Assembly (NCBI GenBank): GCA_021234535.1
Contig: CM037837.1
Coordinates: 310,001-374,000, forward strand
Source of the DNA: Stichopus chloronotus
Taxonomy: Eukaryota; Echinodermata; Holothuroidea; Aspidochirotida; Stichopodidae
Direction: 5' to 3'
Length of the DNA stretch: 64,000 nt
Position 1 is the first letter of the stretch. Each line of letters begins with the position of its first letter. The notes under the pieces were generated by a model that was not told the DNA's origin, ran no database searches, and was given only the letters and a program-made list of their open reading frames with translations. Of the stretch, positions 1 through 13,300 are shown piece after piece. Both the position numbers and the translations under genes were made by a program.

Positions 1-1510
1 TGAAGGAGATTTAAATTGCTTTAGGAAGTAGGAGTTACAATGATATTTCGTTCCCAGCCTGAGAGACTTGTCAAGAGGAAGGCATCCCGGCTTTAAAGTT
101 TTACCCCCTCTAGTCAATATGTGAATGGTCAACATATCATGAAAATCGGTAAATGCCATGATAGGCCAATTCTTTAGCTATCGCAGGACAGGTAGGGTCG
201 ATGTGAATTACCTTATCTGTAAGCACGAGGGGGTCATCGAAGTCAACAGAGAGATACATTTTGCACTAGGAACACAAACCTGCTCCCACAATAACTATAC
301 ACATGCTGTATGACGTCATCATTTTTTAGACGAACGATTTACGCCTAAGCTTCTGTTGCTGAAGGTTGAAATATAGGAATATGGAACCCCGAGCAACCAA
401 AACAATCTAGAGAGGATATTTTATATAAGACAATGTTGTGATGAGTCCTATGCATAGTCCGCCTCACAAGGTCCTGCTTAATATCCCCCACCCCCCCCCC
501 CCCACGAAAAGAAAATAAACTTTTTTTGTGTCAATACTTAGTTAAAACTTAAAGTTTTCACATCGGGCACAAAGTTTGGTGCATACGAAACAACGCTCAG
601 CTTTCGTGTTTGACTTTATCAATACTTGAGTGAGTTGCCGGCAGACCATCAAAACTATAGAACTCGGTGATAATTCAATAATCCGGAAACATTCAAATGT
701 CATAAACAAGATTAGATCGACATAGAAGTAATTATTTACGGGAACCCAGATTCTGAGCAATAGATCAAACTAACCCTCATCTGAAGACTACCTGTATAGC
801 CACTCTTATTTGTCGCAGGTGGTTTGTTTTTTTCTAAACTCTGGTTCTGTGCATGGAGATTTCCTAAATCACAGATGTGCGATCAACACACTGATTAAAT
901 AGGCGAATTTTTTTTTTTCATCAAATATATATCGGAGAAATATCATCTGTAGAATGGTGTCTATAAAATGTGAACATAGATGGCATGTGCACCAGTGAGT
1001 ATCCCTTTATTTAAGAAATCAGATAATGCCCTACTAGTCGTGCTTGTGGTACTCTGCCACTGACGTGTAGAAATATCCAGCGAATAAAGGGTGGACGATA
1101 TGATTACGATGGGAGGGTGGGGGGGGGCGCCCTTCGGCACATGCTTCATGGTGTGTGTATGGGGGGGAACTCATGTGGCGCGATTCAGCACTTACGCGAT
1201 AGCTAAAACTGTGGGAAGACTATCTAAGCTTAGTGACTAAGTCGTTATATGATTATAAGTATTGTTGTGATCCACAACAGGTGAACAGAGCATTTCTGGG
1301 AATGAAACGCCCTCTGTTTGTCTCCAATTTACTTTTTGTTAGATCGTATTATGTTCTCTGAAAAGACCCAAGTTTTTACTACTTTATTTGAATGAGTGCT
1401 TAAATACGCCCTTCCGCTCATTGCACATGCTCAATGCCTCAGATAATTTCTGCTGGTGTGACAAACTCCTGGGAAAACAATACCAGACAGTGGAAGTTAA
1501 TCTTGACTAA
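1..1510. other. No gene recognised
   Basis: Short unrelated open frames only. The stretch holds C-runs near 488-503, a G-run near 1120-1128 and T-runs. Nothing here resembles a spliced coding exon. Confidence 0.5.
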
Positions 1511-2215
1511 ATTGTTGTAATTAATACGCCAGATTTGGCGAGGGCTTCGCCAGAAGAGCAAATCCGCCAAATTTGTCAAATTGTTAATGTTATCCTTTGT
1601 TTGCCAGTTTTGTCCAATTGTTAATGATACTCTTTATTTGTCACTTTTGGCGAGCGCACAGGTTGGCCAAATTGTCAGCTTCTGTCAGAAATGACCAATT
1701 GTCTAACTATCCTAGGAAATGCCAAAGTTGGCAATGTTTTGCTTTATCTGGGTTTGGCAATGTTTTGCTTTATCTGGGTTTGGCAATGTTTTACTGTATC
1801 TGGGTTTTGCTGTGTATTACTTTATATTGTCTCGGCTATGTATTCTGTTATTTGGAAGTGTCTAAAATTCTATAAAAGGGCTGAGATTTTCTAGTCCTTG
1901 TCACTTGTCTTCTGAGATCAGTCCCAGTCACTTCTTGGCTGAGGCTGAGGAACAGGGAGATACTATCTCCTTGGCTCATTGCATAGATACTGTGTTGCGA
2001 CACCGTCAGTCGTGAACACAGAAGTGTATACGTGTTATAAAATGTAGTACTAGTTTGTCATCAGCATGTATCTCCATTAGTAATAGTTTTTCTCATACGT
2101 AACAAGTATCGATAGTCTCTTGTAAATAAAAGTAGAAAGAGGCGTTCGACCAATCTCCTGACTCTTCTTTCATCGCTTTGTGAGGGAACGCGACAGTATG
2201 TTGCAACATAATGGT
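1510..2215 (+). mobile_element. Possible solo LTR or LTR-like fragment
   Basis: The segment has the order of a retrovirus-like LTR: a repeat-rich upstream part, TATAAAAG at 1871-1878, about 250 bases of transcribed-like sequence, and AATAAA at 2125-2130 followed by a short tail ending near GGGAACGCGACA. No reverse transcriptase, primer site or clear target duplication was found. The borders are approximate, and the call rests on the promoter-to-poly(A) spacing. Confidence 0.3.
1731..1830 (+). repeat. 26-bp tandem repeat, three to four copies
   Basis: The unit ggcaatgttttgctttatct followed by gggttt is repeated almost exactly, then decays. It lies in the upstream part of the LTR-like segment, where tandem enhancer repeats are common. 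Confidence 0.75.
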
Positions 2216-3589
2216 GTAAAACTGTACAAGTGTTGATGTGACATTTATAACACCACTACATAAAGACTTAGACTCACATAATTAGTTGTCGCATTTTTGT
2301 CCGTTTTGGTGTTCCATGAAAAACTGCTCCCTTTGAAATTCAGTCTATACACGATTTCATTAGCGACAAAACGGATTCAACGTTTTCAAGATGGTTGAGG
2401 GTGGTTCTGTAACCATTCTGTGTTCATGGGCTTATGAATTTATGTAATTTTATTATATGGCGGCACTGAAAATTGAATTAGACCGTCCCAAATAAGCCAT
2501 ACTCATCTCGTATGTTGAAGCCCATTTCTCTGCACCAACATATATTTCATTTTCTAACCCTTTGAATAGTACATCCCCGTTGTATACTTCTGTTAGGGAG
2601 GAAGAGCAATTTGGGTCAGGTTGATGCATTCATTTTATCCTTCCACATGTAATCACGCACAATGAAAGTCTATGGGATGAAGTTGGACAAATTTACAGGT
2701 AGACTGGAGCATAACCGATGCGTAAAACATTAAATGCTTCAACCTGCAGATTTTTACCATGCATGCGCGAGTTGCGCTAAGGTTATGATCAGCAATGATA
2801 CGGTGACGGAACTATACTCTATATATAAGTTTGATATTAAGAGCATATGAGTCTACCGAACCATGGCAATTCAAACTTAATGAAATAGTTAATTTGCTAA
2901 CACGATGAGAGGAGGGTTAATTTAATCATATTAAAAAAGAAAACTATCAGCGCTGCCATTGGGCTTGGAAAAAAATGTGGTGTTATCCTTGTTCTGAACT
3001 TCCTCCCCCCCCCCCCCGTCACCCCTCGGCGATCGAAAAAATTTACGCAACACGTATATCAAATGGGTTCTTCACCAGCAAAATGCATCTCCCTGCGGAA
3101 CAAAAGGTGGCTAACAACGTCTATTTTATTTTTGCTCTGAATAATTCTCGAAGAAGCCTAGTTGTTCTTCATACAGGGAAAAATGAGTAAATGAAGAATC
3201 CGTTTTCTGACAATGTGCTTAGCTTGCTAATACATCCTTCCCAAGTAAACTGTGGGTGTCTAAAGGAGGATACGTAGCTGACACGTATCATATCTTACAT
3301 AAGTTTTTTACACATTCTCCTTCCACGTCGTGTGTAAGCATATCTCCTAAACAGATTTGTGGTAAAAACTAATTTATCTACGACTGTCAAATTCTATCAT
3401 AATGTGGCCCAGTATACATAGACAAAAAAAAAATCCGTTTATTGTTTATATTAACCTCCCACACATAATAATCATGTGTGTGTACGTCTCTGTCTATAGG
3501 TTTGAACAGGGAACATTATTTGATCAAACTTTAAAGCCATCAATGCTGTCATATGGTCAAACTCGATGTACTTAAACGTTAATGTTAGG

Positions 3590-4030
3590 TGTACATCACC
3601 AGACATGCTTTGCGAAGTTGCCCAGTGACACCCCCAATGACGATCCGTTGCAGAGAATGTTTACGTTTTGAGGGATGGCTTTTCAAAGTTTGACAAAATG
3701 GAAAACCGATTATGTAGAACGTTCCACAGTGTCAGTTTTTTTTTAATTACTGAATTTCAAAAAAGTAGATAATATCGATAATTTCAAAGAACGAAAGACG
3801 TAATTCCAAAAGAAAAAAGCCTCGAGGCATAAAAGTTTCTCAATTGTCCTTGAAGTAAACGATTAAGTACAGAACAAATAACATGAGGCATGTGTGTCCC
3901 TCTCTCAACGTCACAAATTTGCAGATGCAAAAATGTCAATATTTGATGTTAATTGTGGTTATTTTCAAGCATTTTGGTGATCAATTTGGTTAATTCTTCA
4001 AAAAAATTTTCATGTCACATGAACTTTATA
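3590..4030 (+). repeat. Diverged copy of an interspersed element also found at 24.6-25.2 kb
   Basis: Shared blocks in the same order include ttttcaaagtttgac, then cacagtgtcagttttt, then ttaattactga, then cgtcacaaatttgca. The copy here is older and its ends are blurred. Confidence 0.6.
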
Positions 4031-6717
4031 AGATTCTTCTTTTGTGATTGTGGCCACCAACAATGACAGCACATGGTGAATTAAAAGGAGCTCAGTAAAC
4101 ATTTTCTGTTATTAATATAGTTGTCTTCAAAAGACTGAACAATGCGAAACAAATAGGATGAACTGTCATTTGATAGTTTTTATTTTTACACTTTGTACAA
4201 GGAAAAGAAAAAATACATTTATAAAAAAAAGATTCACATGAAGAATACGTTTTCAATGTTCATTCTTTTGGGCATTCATTGTAATAATAAAGAAAGAAAT
4301 GGAATCCTCAAACACGACTGTTTGTAAGCGCTGGTTCAGTTGCCCAATATACAAGCCCGAAGTCCCAACCTAACTCCCAGGCTTGAGATGGTCATACCTG
4401 AGGAACATGAGTGTCGTTTGGGAGGGGGGGGGGGGGCGGCAAACCTAGTGGAGCAGTGAAATGTCGGGTGGGTCTTGTAGGAAGACAGGTAATCGATCCA
4501 CGATTACCTACATAGTGCTCACTTCGAATGATATTAAGATTCTCGTTGTGGGCTTTTAGCACACACACTGAATGCATGCCAACACACGGTGACTTAAAAA
4601 GGCTCAGTAAGGTTCACGTGTAATTCCTTTACTTGTCCACCAAATACTGAACAATGCGAAACAAAAGAAGATGAAGTGTCATTAGATGGTTTAATTTTCA
4701 CATATTGCATAAGGAAAAGATAAAACACATTTTGAATACGAAAAACCTGATATTTTTCCATGATTCATAGAAAGAATAAGTATTCGACGTTCATTCGTTT
4801 CGTTCATTTAAAAAAAAAATAATAATTAGCATGAGTTGAAGGGATTGGTCACTGAGGCAAATTGATATTTCATAAGAAAAAAATGGGATTAGTTTTCTCT
4901 CTTATGTGGTAAAACCCATATCTTTATACCATGTTCTATTTGGAAGCTATGAATTTGTAAAAAAAAATATATTTATTTAAAAATGGAACATTTGGAATCT
5001 GTGATATTATCCAGGCAGGACTACATCGTCCTTCCATTTCACTTCTTTACAGTCTTCACTGTCTTCAAAGAATGAGAACGGCAAGGGATACCAACAATGT
5101 ACTCCATCTACATTTTTCACTTCTGTCAACTTTCAAGGTTGAATGAGGACTTCAGCTTAAAGAAAAACAAAGAGTTCTTGTAATAATTTGCCACAGTTAC
5201 ATGGCATTTTTTTGGGGGGGGGGGAGGGGGGGGGGGGTTTGTTGCCATCTTGAGGCAACTTGACCAGAGCACTCTTTCTCCAAAGGAAATATGTTGAGAT
5301 GGAAACAAGATATTGGCATGAGGTTCAAAAGCCTACAGTGCCTTAAATTTTCTTTCATTTGAGAACCTCTTCAATTGTCTGTAAACTATGCAGCATTTAA
5401 TGCGTCAAAAAATGAAAACAACAATTGTAACTGTTGAGGCAACGGGGCAAGGTAAGAGGGTGCACGTGTGCAATATACAACTACTAACTCACAACCTATC
5501 TTCCAGACTTGAGATGGTAATGCTACTACCCGAGGAACATGATTGTCAAAGGAGTTTTGGGAGAGGCCAAAACAAGTGAGACAGTGATATGGGGGAGAGG
5601 TCTAAGGGGGAGGGGTGTCCCTTCGGAAAATGTTTCTGCGAATGTCTTCATATGCGATCTGGTGCAAAAAAAGTGTACAATTGTGAAGATAGATTTTCTT
5701 CTGAAAAGTCGTACAATAATCTCTCATGAATACATTACTATGTATAGGCCAATCGACGTGTTACGATGTGATACTAGATAAATGGAATGATAAAACTCTG
5801 CACGGTAATCGTCAGAACAGTAAGATAATAGGCCTACGTAGTTCGATTGGTTTTTCGTCAACGTGGTGGGGGACTGGGCAGTTTCCCAATGTCATTCTGT
5901 TAAAGGGGGCGTTGAAATGAACAAATGTTGACAATCAATGATCTACAGGACAATGTACACCAATTTCGACTCTCTCATGTAACACATCTACATGGTAAAT
6001 AAACCCGCTACTTGCCTCGGTATTACGTGTAACGAATGGTCGAATTTTTTCCCCCAATTATACCATGTTATTGCTCAGTGTTTTTTTTTTCCGTATGTAC
6101 TCGACGCTGGTATAATGCAGATAAAACGACCTTAAGATCTGCACTCACGACTCACGGGGGGGGGGGGGGGCTGGGGGTTTACCATAGACCCCGCAATTTT
6201 TAGATGCATTACAGTTTTCTACCAAAAAAAAATGGACTTATTGATGTGCAATCATACGAGAAATTGTTGTCCTTTTAGACATTTACCCCCTTTCCCACCT
6301 GTTAGTCGGTTGCTCTGAGAGATTAACTGCTTTCTCAACGATTGACCAACTTTTGTGTGAGTAATCTTGAAGTATGCTGGTATCGGGCACTGCACTACCG
6401 AGCAGTTATGTGCTGTTTACGAGAAGAGTCTGTAACGCTGACTAGCGTTATGGAACAATTAACCATTGTATCACGGTACCTGTTAAGGCCAGCGGCCGTA
6501 CAGAAACTATAGAAACAACTTTAAGTGTACCTAAAGTAGACAAAAATATGTACCACAAAGATTGCACAATGAATTCAAATGGTTCGACCTGTATCTTCAA
6601 AGGACATTCCTAAACTCAGGTATACGATGTCAAAGCTCATCTACGCAAATTTAAAATGGTAGATTGCGTAATGATTTGTGATGTCAGTCTTGTACCACCA
6701 AACTTACTTTCTTTGGT

Positions 6718-6729
6718 TTTATTTTTATT
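6718..6729 (-). terminator. Candidate poly(A) signals for the SLC18-like gene
   Basis: Two overlapping TTTATT hexamers on the plus strand read as AATAAA on the minus strand, about 630 bases past the transporter stop codon. They are the nearest clear signals noticed. No transcript evidence is available, so other sites are possible. Confidence 0.3.
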
Positions 6730-7356
6730 TTTCGAAACCCATTGCATCTTCTTCACGAACTGTGATCACCATCTTACTGTTGTGGCATAATTTGAATGTA
6801 TAAGCCCTGTCCTTACAACATGCCGTGCAAGAAAGCAGTTGATTTTTAAAGGTTATATAAACATTTCTATTTCAAACCGAAAGCAGGTAATGTGAGTTTT
6901 AAAAGGAGGGGGCATCACAAGTTAGTGCAAAGTTGACGATTTCCAATTAATCACTTTTTTTAGTAAGAGAACGAGCTATTTAAATGGAAAGTTCAATGAA
7001 GGACCTAGTTTCCAAGTTCCAAATATTTCGTTTCTTGAAATTCTCAGCTAGAATACAGGAACACGTAATTTTGTATTTGCTTTTGACTGCTTAGTTCAAT
7101 AGTTGTTGTGCTTAGCTCAAGCCTTAACCATTACAATCTTCGAGCGTTCATCGAATATTCGCGAACTAGCATTTGTATTCGGCGTAGCATAATAAGTGAA
7201 TTAGAACGTGTGATGTCATAATAGAGACGCCACACGTCAGTTTCCTGATAGGCCATGCATGGTATGACGTCACTGCAAGAATGTCACACACATCATTTGA
7301 AGATATGTTGAAATTAGATGGTGTTACGTCATAACGAGAATGTAAAGCGTCGCTTT

Positions 7357-10300
7357 TTAATCATCCCCTGAAGATGATGTCCCGGGCAGGAGTTTCTCTT
7401 TTTCATTCTTGTTTCCGTCAGTTTCATTTTGTTTTTGAGAGAGGCTATTTTCACCGATCCTCAAGATGAAGCTCGCAAAGGCGAATGGTACCACCAGGCA
7501 CCCCATCCCGGTTATCAGCCTGTTGGGGTATATCGAAAATGTAAATGGTTAGTGGTATAGGTAAACCGTGCGAAGCACGGTGGGCGTAATTAACTTGATT
7601 GTATTCAATAACATTGGCCACGTTTGTTTATCCACTGCATGGTAATGCATATAAATTTCATCGAATATGAACACAACGATTGTGGCTCAAGAAATATTCA
7701 TGTAGCATAAAAAATAAACTTTCAATAAAGAGGGAGTCATTCCTTGCTACAGATGAAGAAACTTACCATCTAAAACCGATGAAATTAATCAACGCACTCA
7801 TTATAGCAGGACCTTAAAAAAAAAAGAAGGAAAGATAAACCTTCTTTTACAGACAAACTTAGAGTAAAACATGTGTTTTTTTTCTACACTATAGCATCTT
7901 TAATATCATACTCTTGTAAAGGAATGGTGAGACACTATGGAAGTTGTTGCATTCAGGCTTTATGTCGTGTTTTAGTTGCGGATAGACATTCTCACTCGAA
8001 ATACTCAAAATCGGCATTGAAATGTAAATTGTTGGTAGTGTGAATACCAATGTCACATGGATCAAGAGGCAATGTATTATTATCATATTGTACCATCTGC
8101 ATAATCAACGTCGACTTATGGTGGCGCTCCGCTTAGAGAGTATTGCCTGCAATTCTAGTTAGTATGTAAGTGATGAGGGAAGTCAATTGAGCTTCGCCTC
8201 CAGGGAAGATGCATCCACGTCCGCTACGGTTCGAAATGATTTTTTTTTTTTTTAACATTCAAAGGTAAACGTACAGAAGGACACATTTACCAAAAACATT
8301 GTTCCCTCAGTCTACTAATGCAAGAGCTTAAGTATTTACGCAAGAAGTGTAAGCTGATTTTAACGGGAATGCCTTATTGGATAAAGGAAATTCCTCGTAA
8401 CAAACGTGTGGTGATATACAAATATACAATAAATTCTGAACAAATGTAAACGTTGATCTGTGTTTGTGCAAACCTCACCTAAGGCAAAACCGAAGCTAAA
8501 CGAGGCACCACATATCACGACGCTAGCTGCGTACATCCCTCTGTGTCGTTCCTGGCCGAACCTACATATTGAAGCCGATAACGTACTGTCTAACAAACCT
8601 GATGAGTTAGATAAAGAAAAACTTCGGGAAATTCTGAATACCATATTTTCTTTTTTTTTGTATTGAAAAGAATGATACTATTGCCGATACTGCTTAACAC
8701 AACTCAATTCCACCTCTCCTTTGAGGTTTACCCATAACTAATTTACCGTAATTCACAATTCCAAACAATGCAACATTACAAGGAAACACGAATATTCATA
8801 TTATGCGAGATACTAGACAATGAAAGATTATGTGTTTATAAAATGGTACCTACAGCCAATTTGCCTATTCGTTTATCACCGGTATCACTCTAAGCTATAT
8901 ATCTTTAGCTACCGAAGCTTTCCTTGACCACAATGATTCATTTTCTTTCACAAATCATTGCATAGTCTTGCATAGTCTCGAATGATCATGTCGCTACTGA
9001 GGTGCAATTTACTAATCCAATTGAGACTATACAGATGTTGATAAATAGTGGTAGTACTTTTCACTTTTGTATGTTTGTGCTTGTAAAGATGGATTTCCTG
9101 TTGTGGGTGAGACTTGGTATACTATTCTGTATATAAAGAACCATTAAAAATGCAACGTACAAAAATATTTAGTGGCAAAAATTTAATCAGACAAGAATTC
9201 GATAAGTTATTCTATCACGTGATACAAAGTTCACTTTATGCTTCAACTTTTCATAGTTTGTGTCCCACTCTTCGGATGAAAAAAGTTAATTGCGTTCAAT
9301 GTTTTTTTTTTAGTAACAATGGAGGTTCAGAATTTCTGACGGCAAAGCCAGTTTTTACATATTATCTACACAGTGCATGCTCTTGTTTTACATGGAGGGA
9401 GACTGCGCAGAACAATATGGGGGTGTTTCTGACAACTTAAGTACCCATTTTCCGTACCACTGTCTCGTATTACAAGATGGTTATCGTAATTTGCAGTATT
9501 ACACATCATCTTATTACAAACTGACAAAGGTCGCGCTTTACCAAGATATAGGCTATGACTTATCATGAGGAAGCGAATGTAATTACTCTGTCCAGGCGTT
9601 ACAATTGTTTCTATATGCACATACAAATAAAAAAAAATGAGGTCACTGCAAGCCGCGGTCTATATCACAGAAATGTATATTACCATACATTGCTATGGTT
9701 CAAACTTACCAAATCCAGCACCAAGGAATGCCATTGGTAGAATTATTAGCTGCGGTGACTGACATAGCGGAATCTGTTTAAGAAAAAGAGGACAATAATA
9801 AAATGTCAGCCTGCAGAGGAATAATTTACTCTTTTGGTGCGTACATTACTAGCTACCTCACGCCATAAATGATGATATGTAAAACATGTTATGCATATAC
9901 TAATATATATATATAAATCACAAACCGTGACAAGGGCTGTGCCAATGAACAGAAAGCCCACTAAAACCATGATCCACCTGGAAAAGAAGAATAAAACGTT
10001 TGATGAATTGACTTCTCTTATTAAATGTTCGATGTGTCATAGTTTGAGAGGCGAAGTTTGGTAATTTTTGTGTACATATTCAACGTACATAAATTATTTA
10101 CGAATAATCAATCGATTGATTGATTGATTTGTTGAATAATGCTGCCAAGGAAAAACTGAACGACAATTCCTGAATCAAATATAATTTCAAGAGCTCGTAA
10201 ATCGATGCTATGGCATTACAGCAAACGACTGTGAGACAGCATCAAAGAAACTGACGACTAAGAATTATCAAACTCATCCATCAAATTCTTATTTAAATAT

Positions 10301-13300
10301 CCGATAATTGACAATGGTTCGTTTTCCATCGGATGGCATTTATACGCACATCAGTAAGCAGTAAGTCACAGTGGGAAAAATTCAATCGGACTACATGGAC
10401 GTAAGTTATAAGGCGTGTTCAAAGCAGTGACGTCACATGCTGAATACATGTCCAACACATGGGACTATTTTGTTTCTTTTACGTGGTTGGCCTATTGAAA
10501 TTTGAAAGTTCGGCTTATGACGTCATTTCGGCTTTAGCATTAACTGTCTCCTATTTGACAAAGTAAGGTCATATGTCGTTCGTATTCCTTTCACAGTACA
10601 GTTTGACTAACCTCGATATTCTTTTTCCCGCGAAACCAGCGAGTATACCACACGGTACAGCAATTCCAGCCATTGGTAAGTATATAACGCCTGTGGGGGT
10701 AAAGCATACATTCATATCGTGTGTTTGCATTATGCGCTTGATTGTGTTATAAAACCTCTCCACGTTCACCCATGATGTAACATGATATGATACATTTTTA
10801 ATGAGTCTGGAGAGATGTTACTTTAACTTTTCCTTACTTCTCTGACCATAATCTAACTTGGTGATATGATATGCGGTACAAGTGTGTCGAGACACGAACG
10901 TGAAACCCATAAGATAATACGGAAGGATTTGGTGCCATATTGAGAGGTATAGCCTATGAATATCATTTGACCATATATGTATACACATTATTAAGAAATT
11001 GATTAAAACGGAGGAATTATACTGAATCACTCTAAGGGAGGGAATTCCCAGAGAAGAGTGTGGGAAAGGGTTTTTGTCCTTCTCCAAAGACGATTCAAAG
11101 ACACCTAATTGAATGCAAGGAGTCTATCAATTTTGGCAAAGATCAAAAATCATTTGGGGTGAACGCACCCGTATTTTAGATTTAAAATACTCATAACTGA
11201 ACCATCGAAACCACAATTCCATTGGGTTTTCAGGTTGTCAATGATGTCATAGATATTGCAATGATTACAGACATTCACTGAGGCAACGTCAAGAACCATA
11301 AATCACTGACCAGCAAAGAAATTCAAATTTATAAACGAAAAAAAATATATACATATTAGGAAAGGGGCGAGGTGCAATGCGGTCGGTCTGTTTCTTCCTT
11401 TCTCTTGATCAAATTGTTCTTTTTTTTTGTGGGGTTTCGATATCCCTGGAAATCGCTGGTAACTGCACACTTCAGCTATTCACGAGAGCTGATTTCTCAG
11501 GGGTAAAAAGTTCGTATTCTTCAATACTGTACTTCGGGACTTGCCCCAGCGAATGTGTGCCCTTTATCCCCACGCATATGCACGTAGGTTTTGTGGGAAA
11601 AAAACGCGGATTATAATTTAGATAAATGCAGCTGTCTTTTTTTTTTGGCGTAATTTCACTCATCTTAGACTACCCTGCAATAGGGCTGTCTTCTTTATTT
11701 CACTTACCTTGCACCCGGCGATAGGGTTGCCTCCCTTTGTTAGTTTACTTATGCATTGGACCCTGTACTGGGGTCGTCTTTTCTTTGCCATTTGACTTAC
11801 ATTGGACCCTGCATTGGACCATTTATTCACTCACCTTGGACCCAGGAAGGAGAAGCCATTTCGGTGATCATCCAATGTGGTAGCGCTGACTCGATGATCG
11901 AGACACTACAACCGGCAAACGTAAAGCCAACTGCGGAAAAAAGAAGAAGAAAGAAACAACTACTACGTCATCGTTAATGTAAGAGTGACCCTACTCGATG
12001 GAGTCGGTATGACCCCCACTTGCACTTCTCACGTAAAGATCGTCCACATGACGTAACGCGTGATCAATTCTGCTAGGCCGGAAACGACGTGAATCGATAC
12101 GGTAAGCCTATCCATAGAAATTTACGCAGAATGTTAACTGTCTTTAGTAAATTTGTTCAACATTTTTTAGTAGAATGAATTTTTGCCCAAATAAATATCA
12201 TCGAAGGCAGACGGAAGAGGTCTCTTGAAGCAGAGTTAAAACTTTGGAGACAAAATGATGGTAAAATGAAGCGAGCGACAGTCTGCAACATGATATTGGT
12301 GTCTACGTCGTCCTCTATCTACAGAAAGTCAAGTGAAATTTTCAAATTTCATGACCTATATATACTATAGCACACACAAGTAGACTCATTAGTTTTCACT
12401 CTTCAAATCTAGTCCCTATATACCCCTTATGTAAAACCCAAAGTGGTATTTACACTATATGAACCGGTATTTCCTCTTGGGAAATTATTCATTGGATCAA
12501 CACAATCAATATGAGTAATATCATATTTATAACATCATATCATAATATCATATTTGACTCAATAGAAATTTCAGCTTATCCGAGCTAAGACCAAGCATAT
12601 AGGGCGCCCTCTGTTGCTCAGATTGCATTGTTAACTTTACAACCAAAGGAACCTCTTCTTTTTCCATTTTCTGACACAAAGATCAATGCGTCAAAATTGA
12701 GTCACATTATCTCAAGGGAAACATCAAAGTGGCGATATACATGTACACATAGCGCCACTGAATTCGAGTGTGTGTGTGTGTGTGTGTGTTACCTATCGAC
12801 AGTGTTTCCACATTGAAGGAAATTTCCCGAATTTCGGGAAATCTGGCCCTCTTCCAGGTAACTTCCGGGAAATGGAAAAATTCCAGGAAACTCCAGGAAA
12901 TCAAGAAATTGTTGTGTAAAAACAAATAATAGTAAAATCTAAGGTAATTATACCAGAACAATTCCTTTTTTTCTTATTTCTAATGACCGGTCCCTTTACC
13001 TAGCCCTGCCAGACCCCCCAACAAGCGCCAAAACAGCTGTGCATGCCGCAATCAAGGTTGCTGCGTCGACCCAATCTGTGAAAGTGTAGGGCATGTTTCA
13101 GAAAAATTAGCTCGTGAACTACCAATTTGAAAATTCCAGGAAATGCTACTAAATTCCATGAAATCTTGTATTCAATTCCAGGAAATCTAAAATTGAGCTG
13201 TGGAAACACTGCCTATCGTACTTATAACATATAGTACTCTTTGTTATATCACAAGCGCGGTCAGTGTGTAAATTTCACCACTATGACTATTAAATATTCT

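Larger units (their letters stand above)
2216..7356. other. No gene recognised; decayed repeats
   Basis: No coding exon was seen. The stretch contains related segments at about 4060-4260 and 4580-4790 (each with a gaacaatgcgaaacaaa core) and at about 4383-4430 and 5508-5560 (cttgagatggt core). There are also G/C runs near 3005, 4425, 5215 and 6156-6170. Confidence 0.5.
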
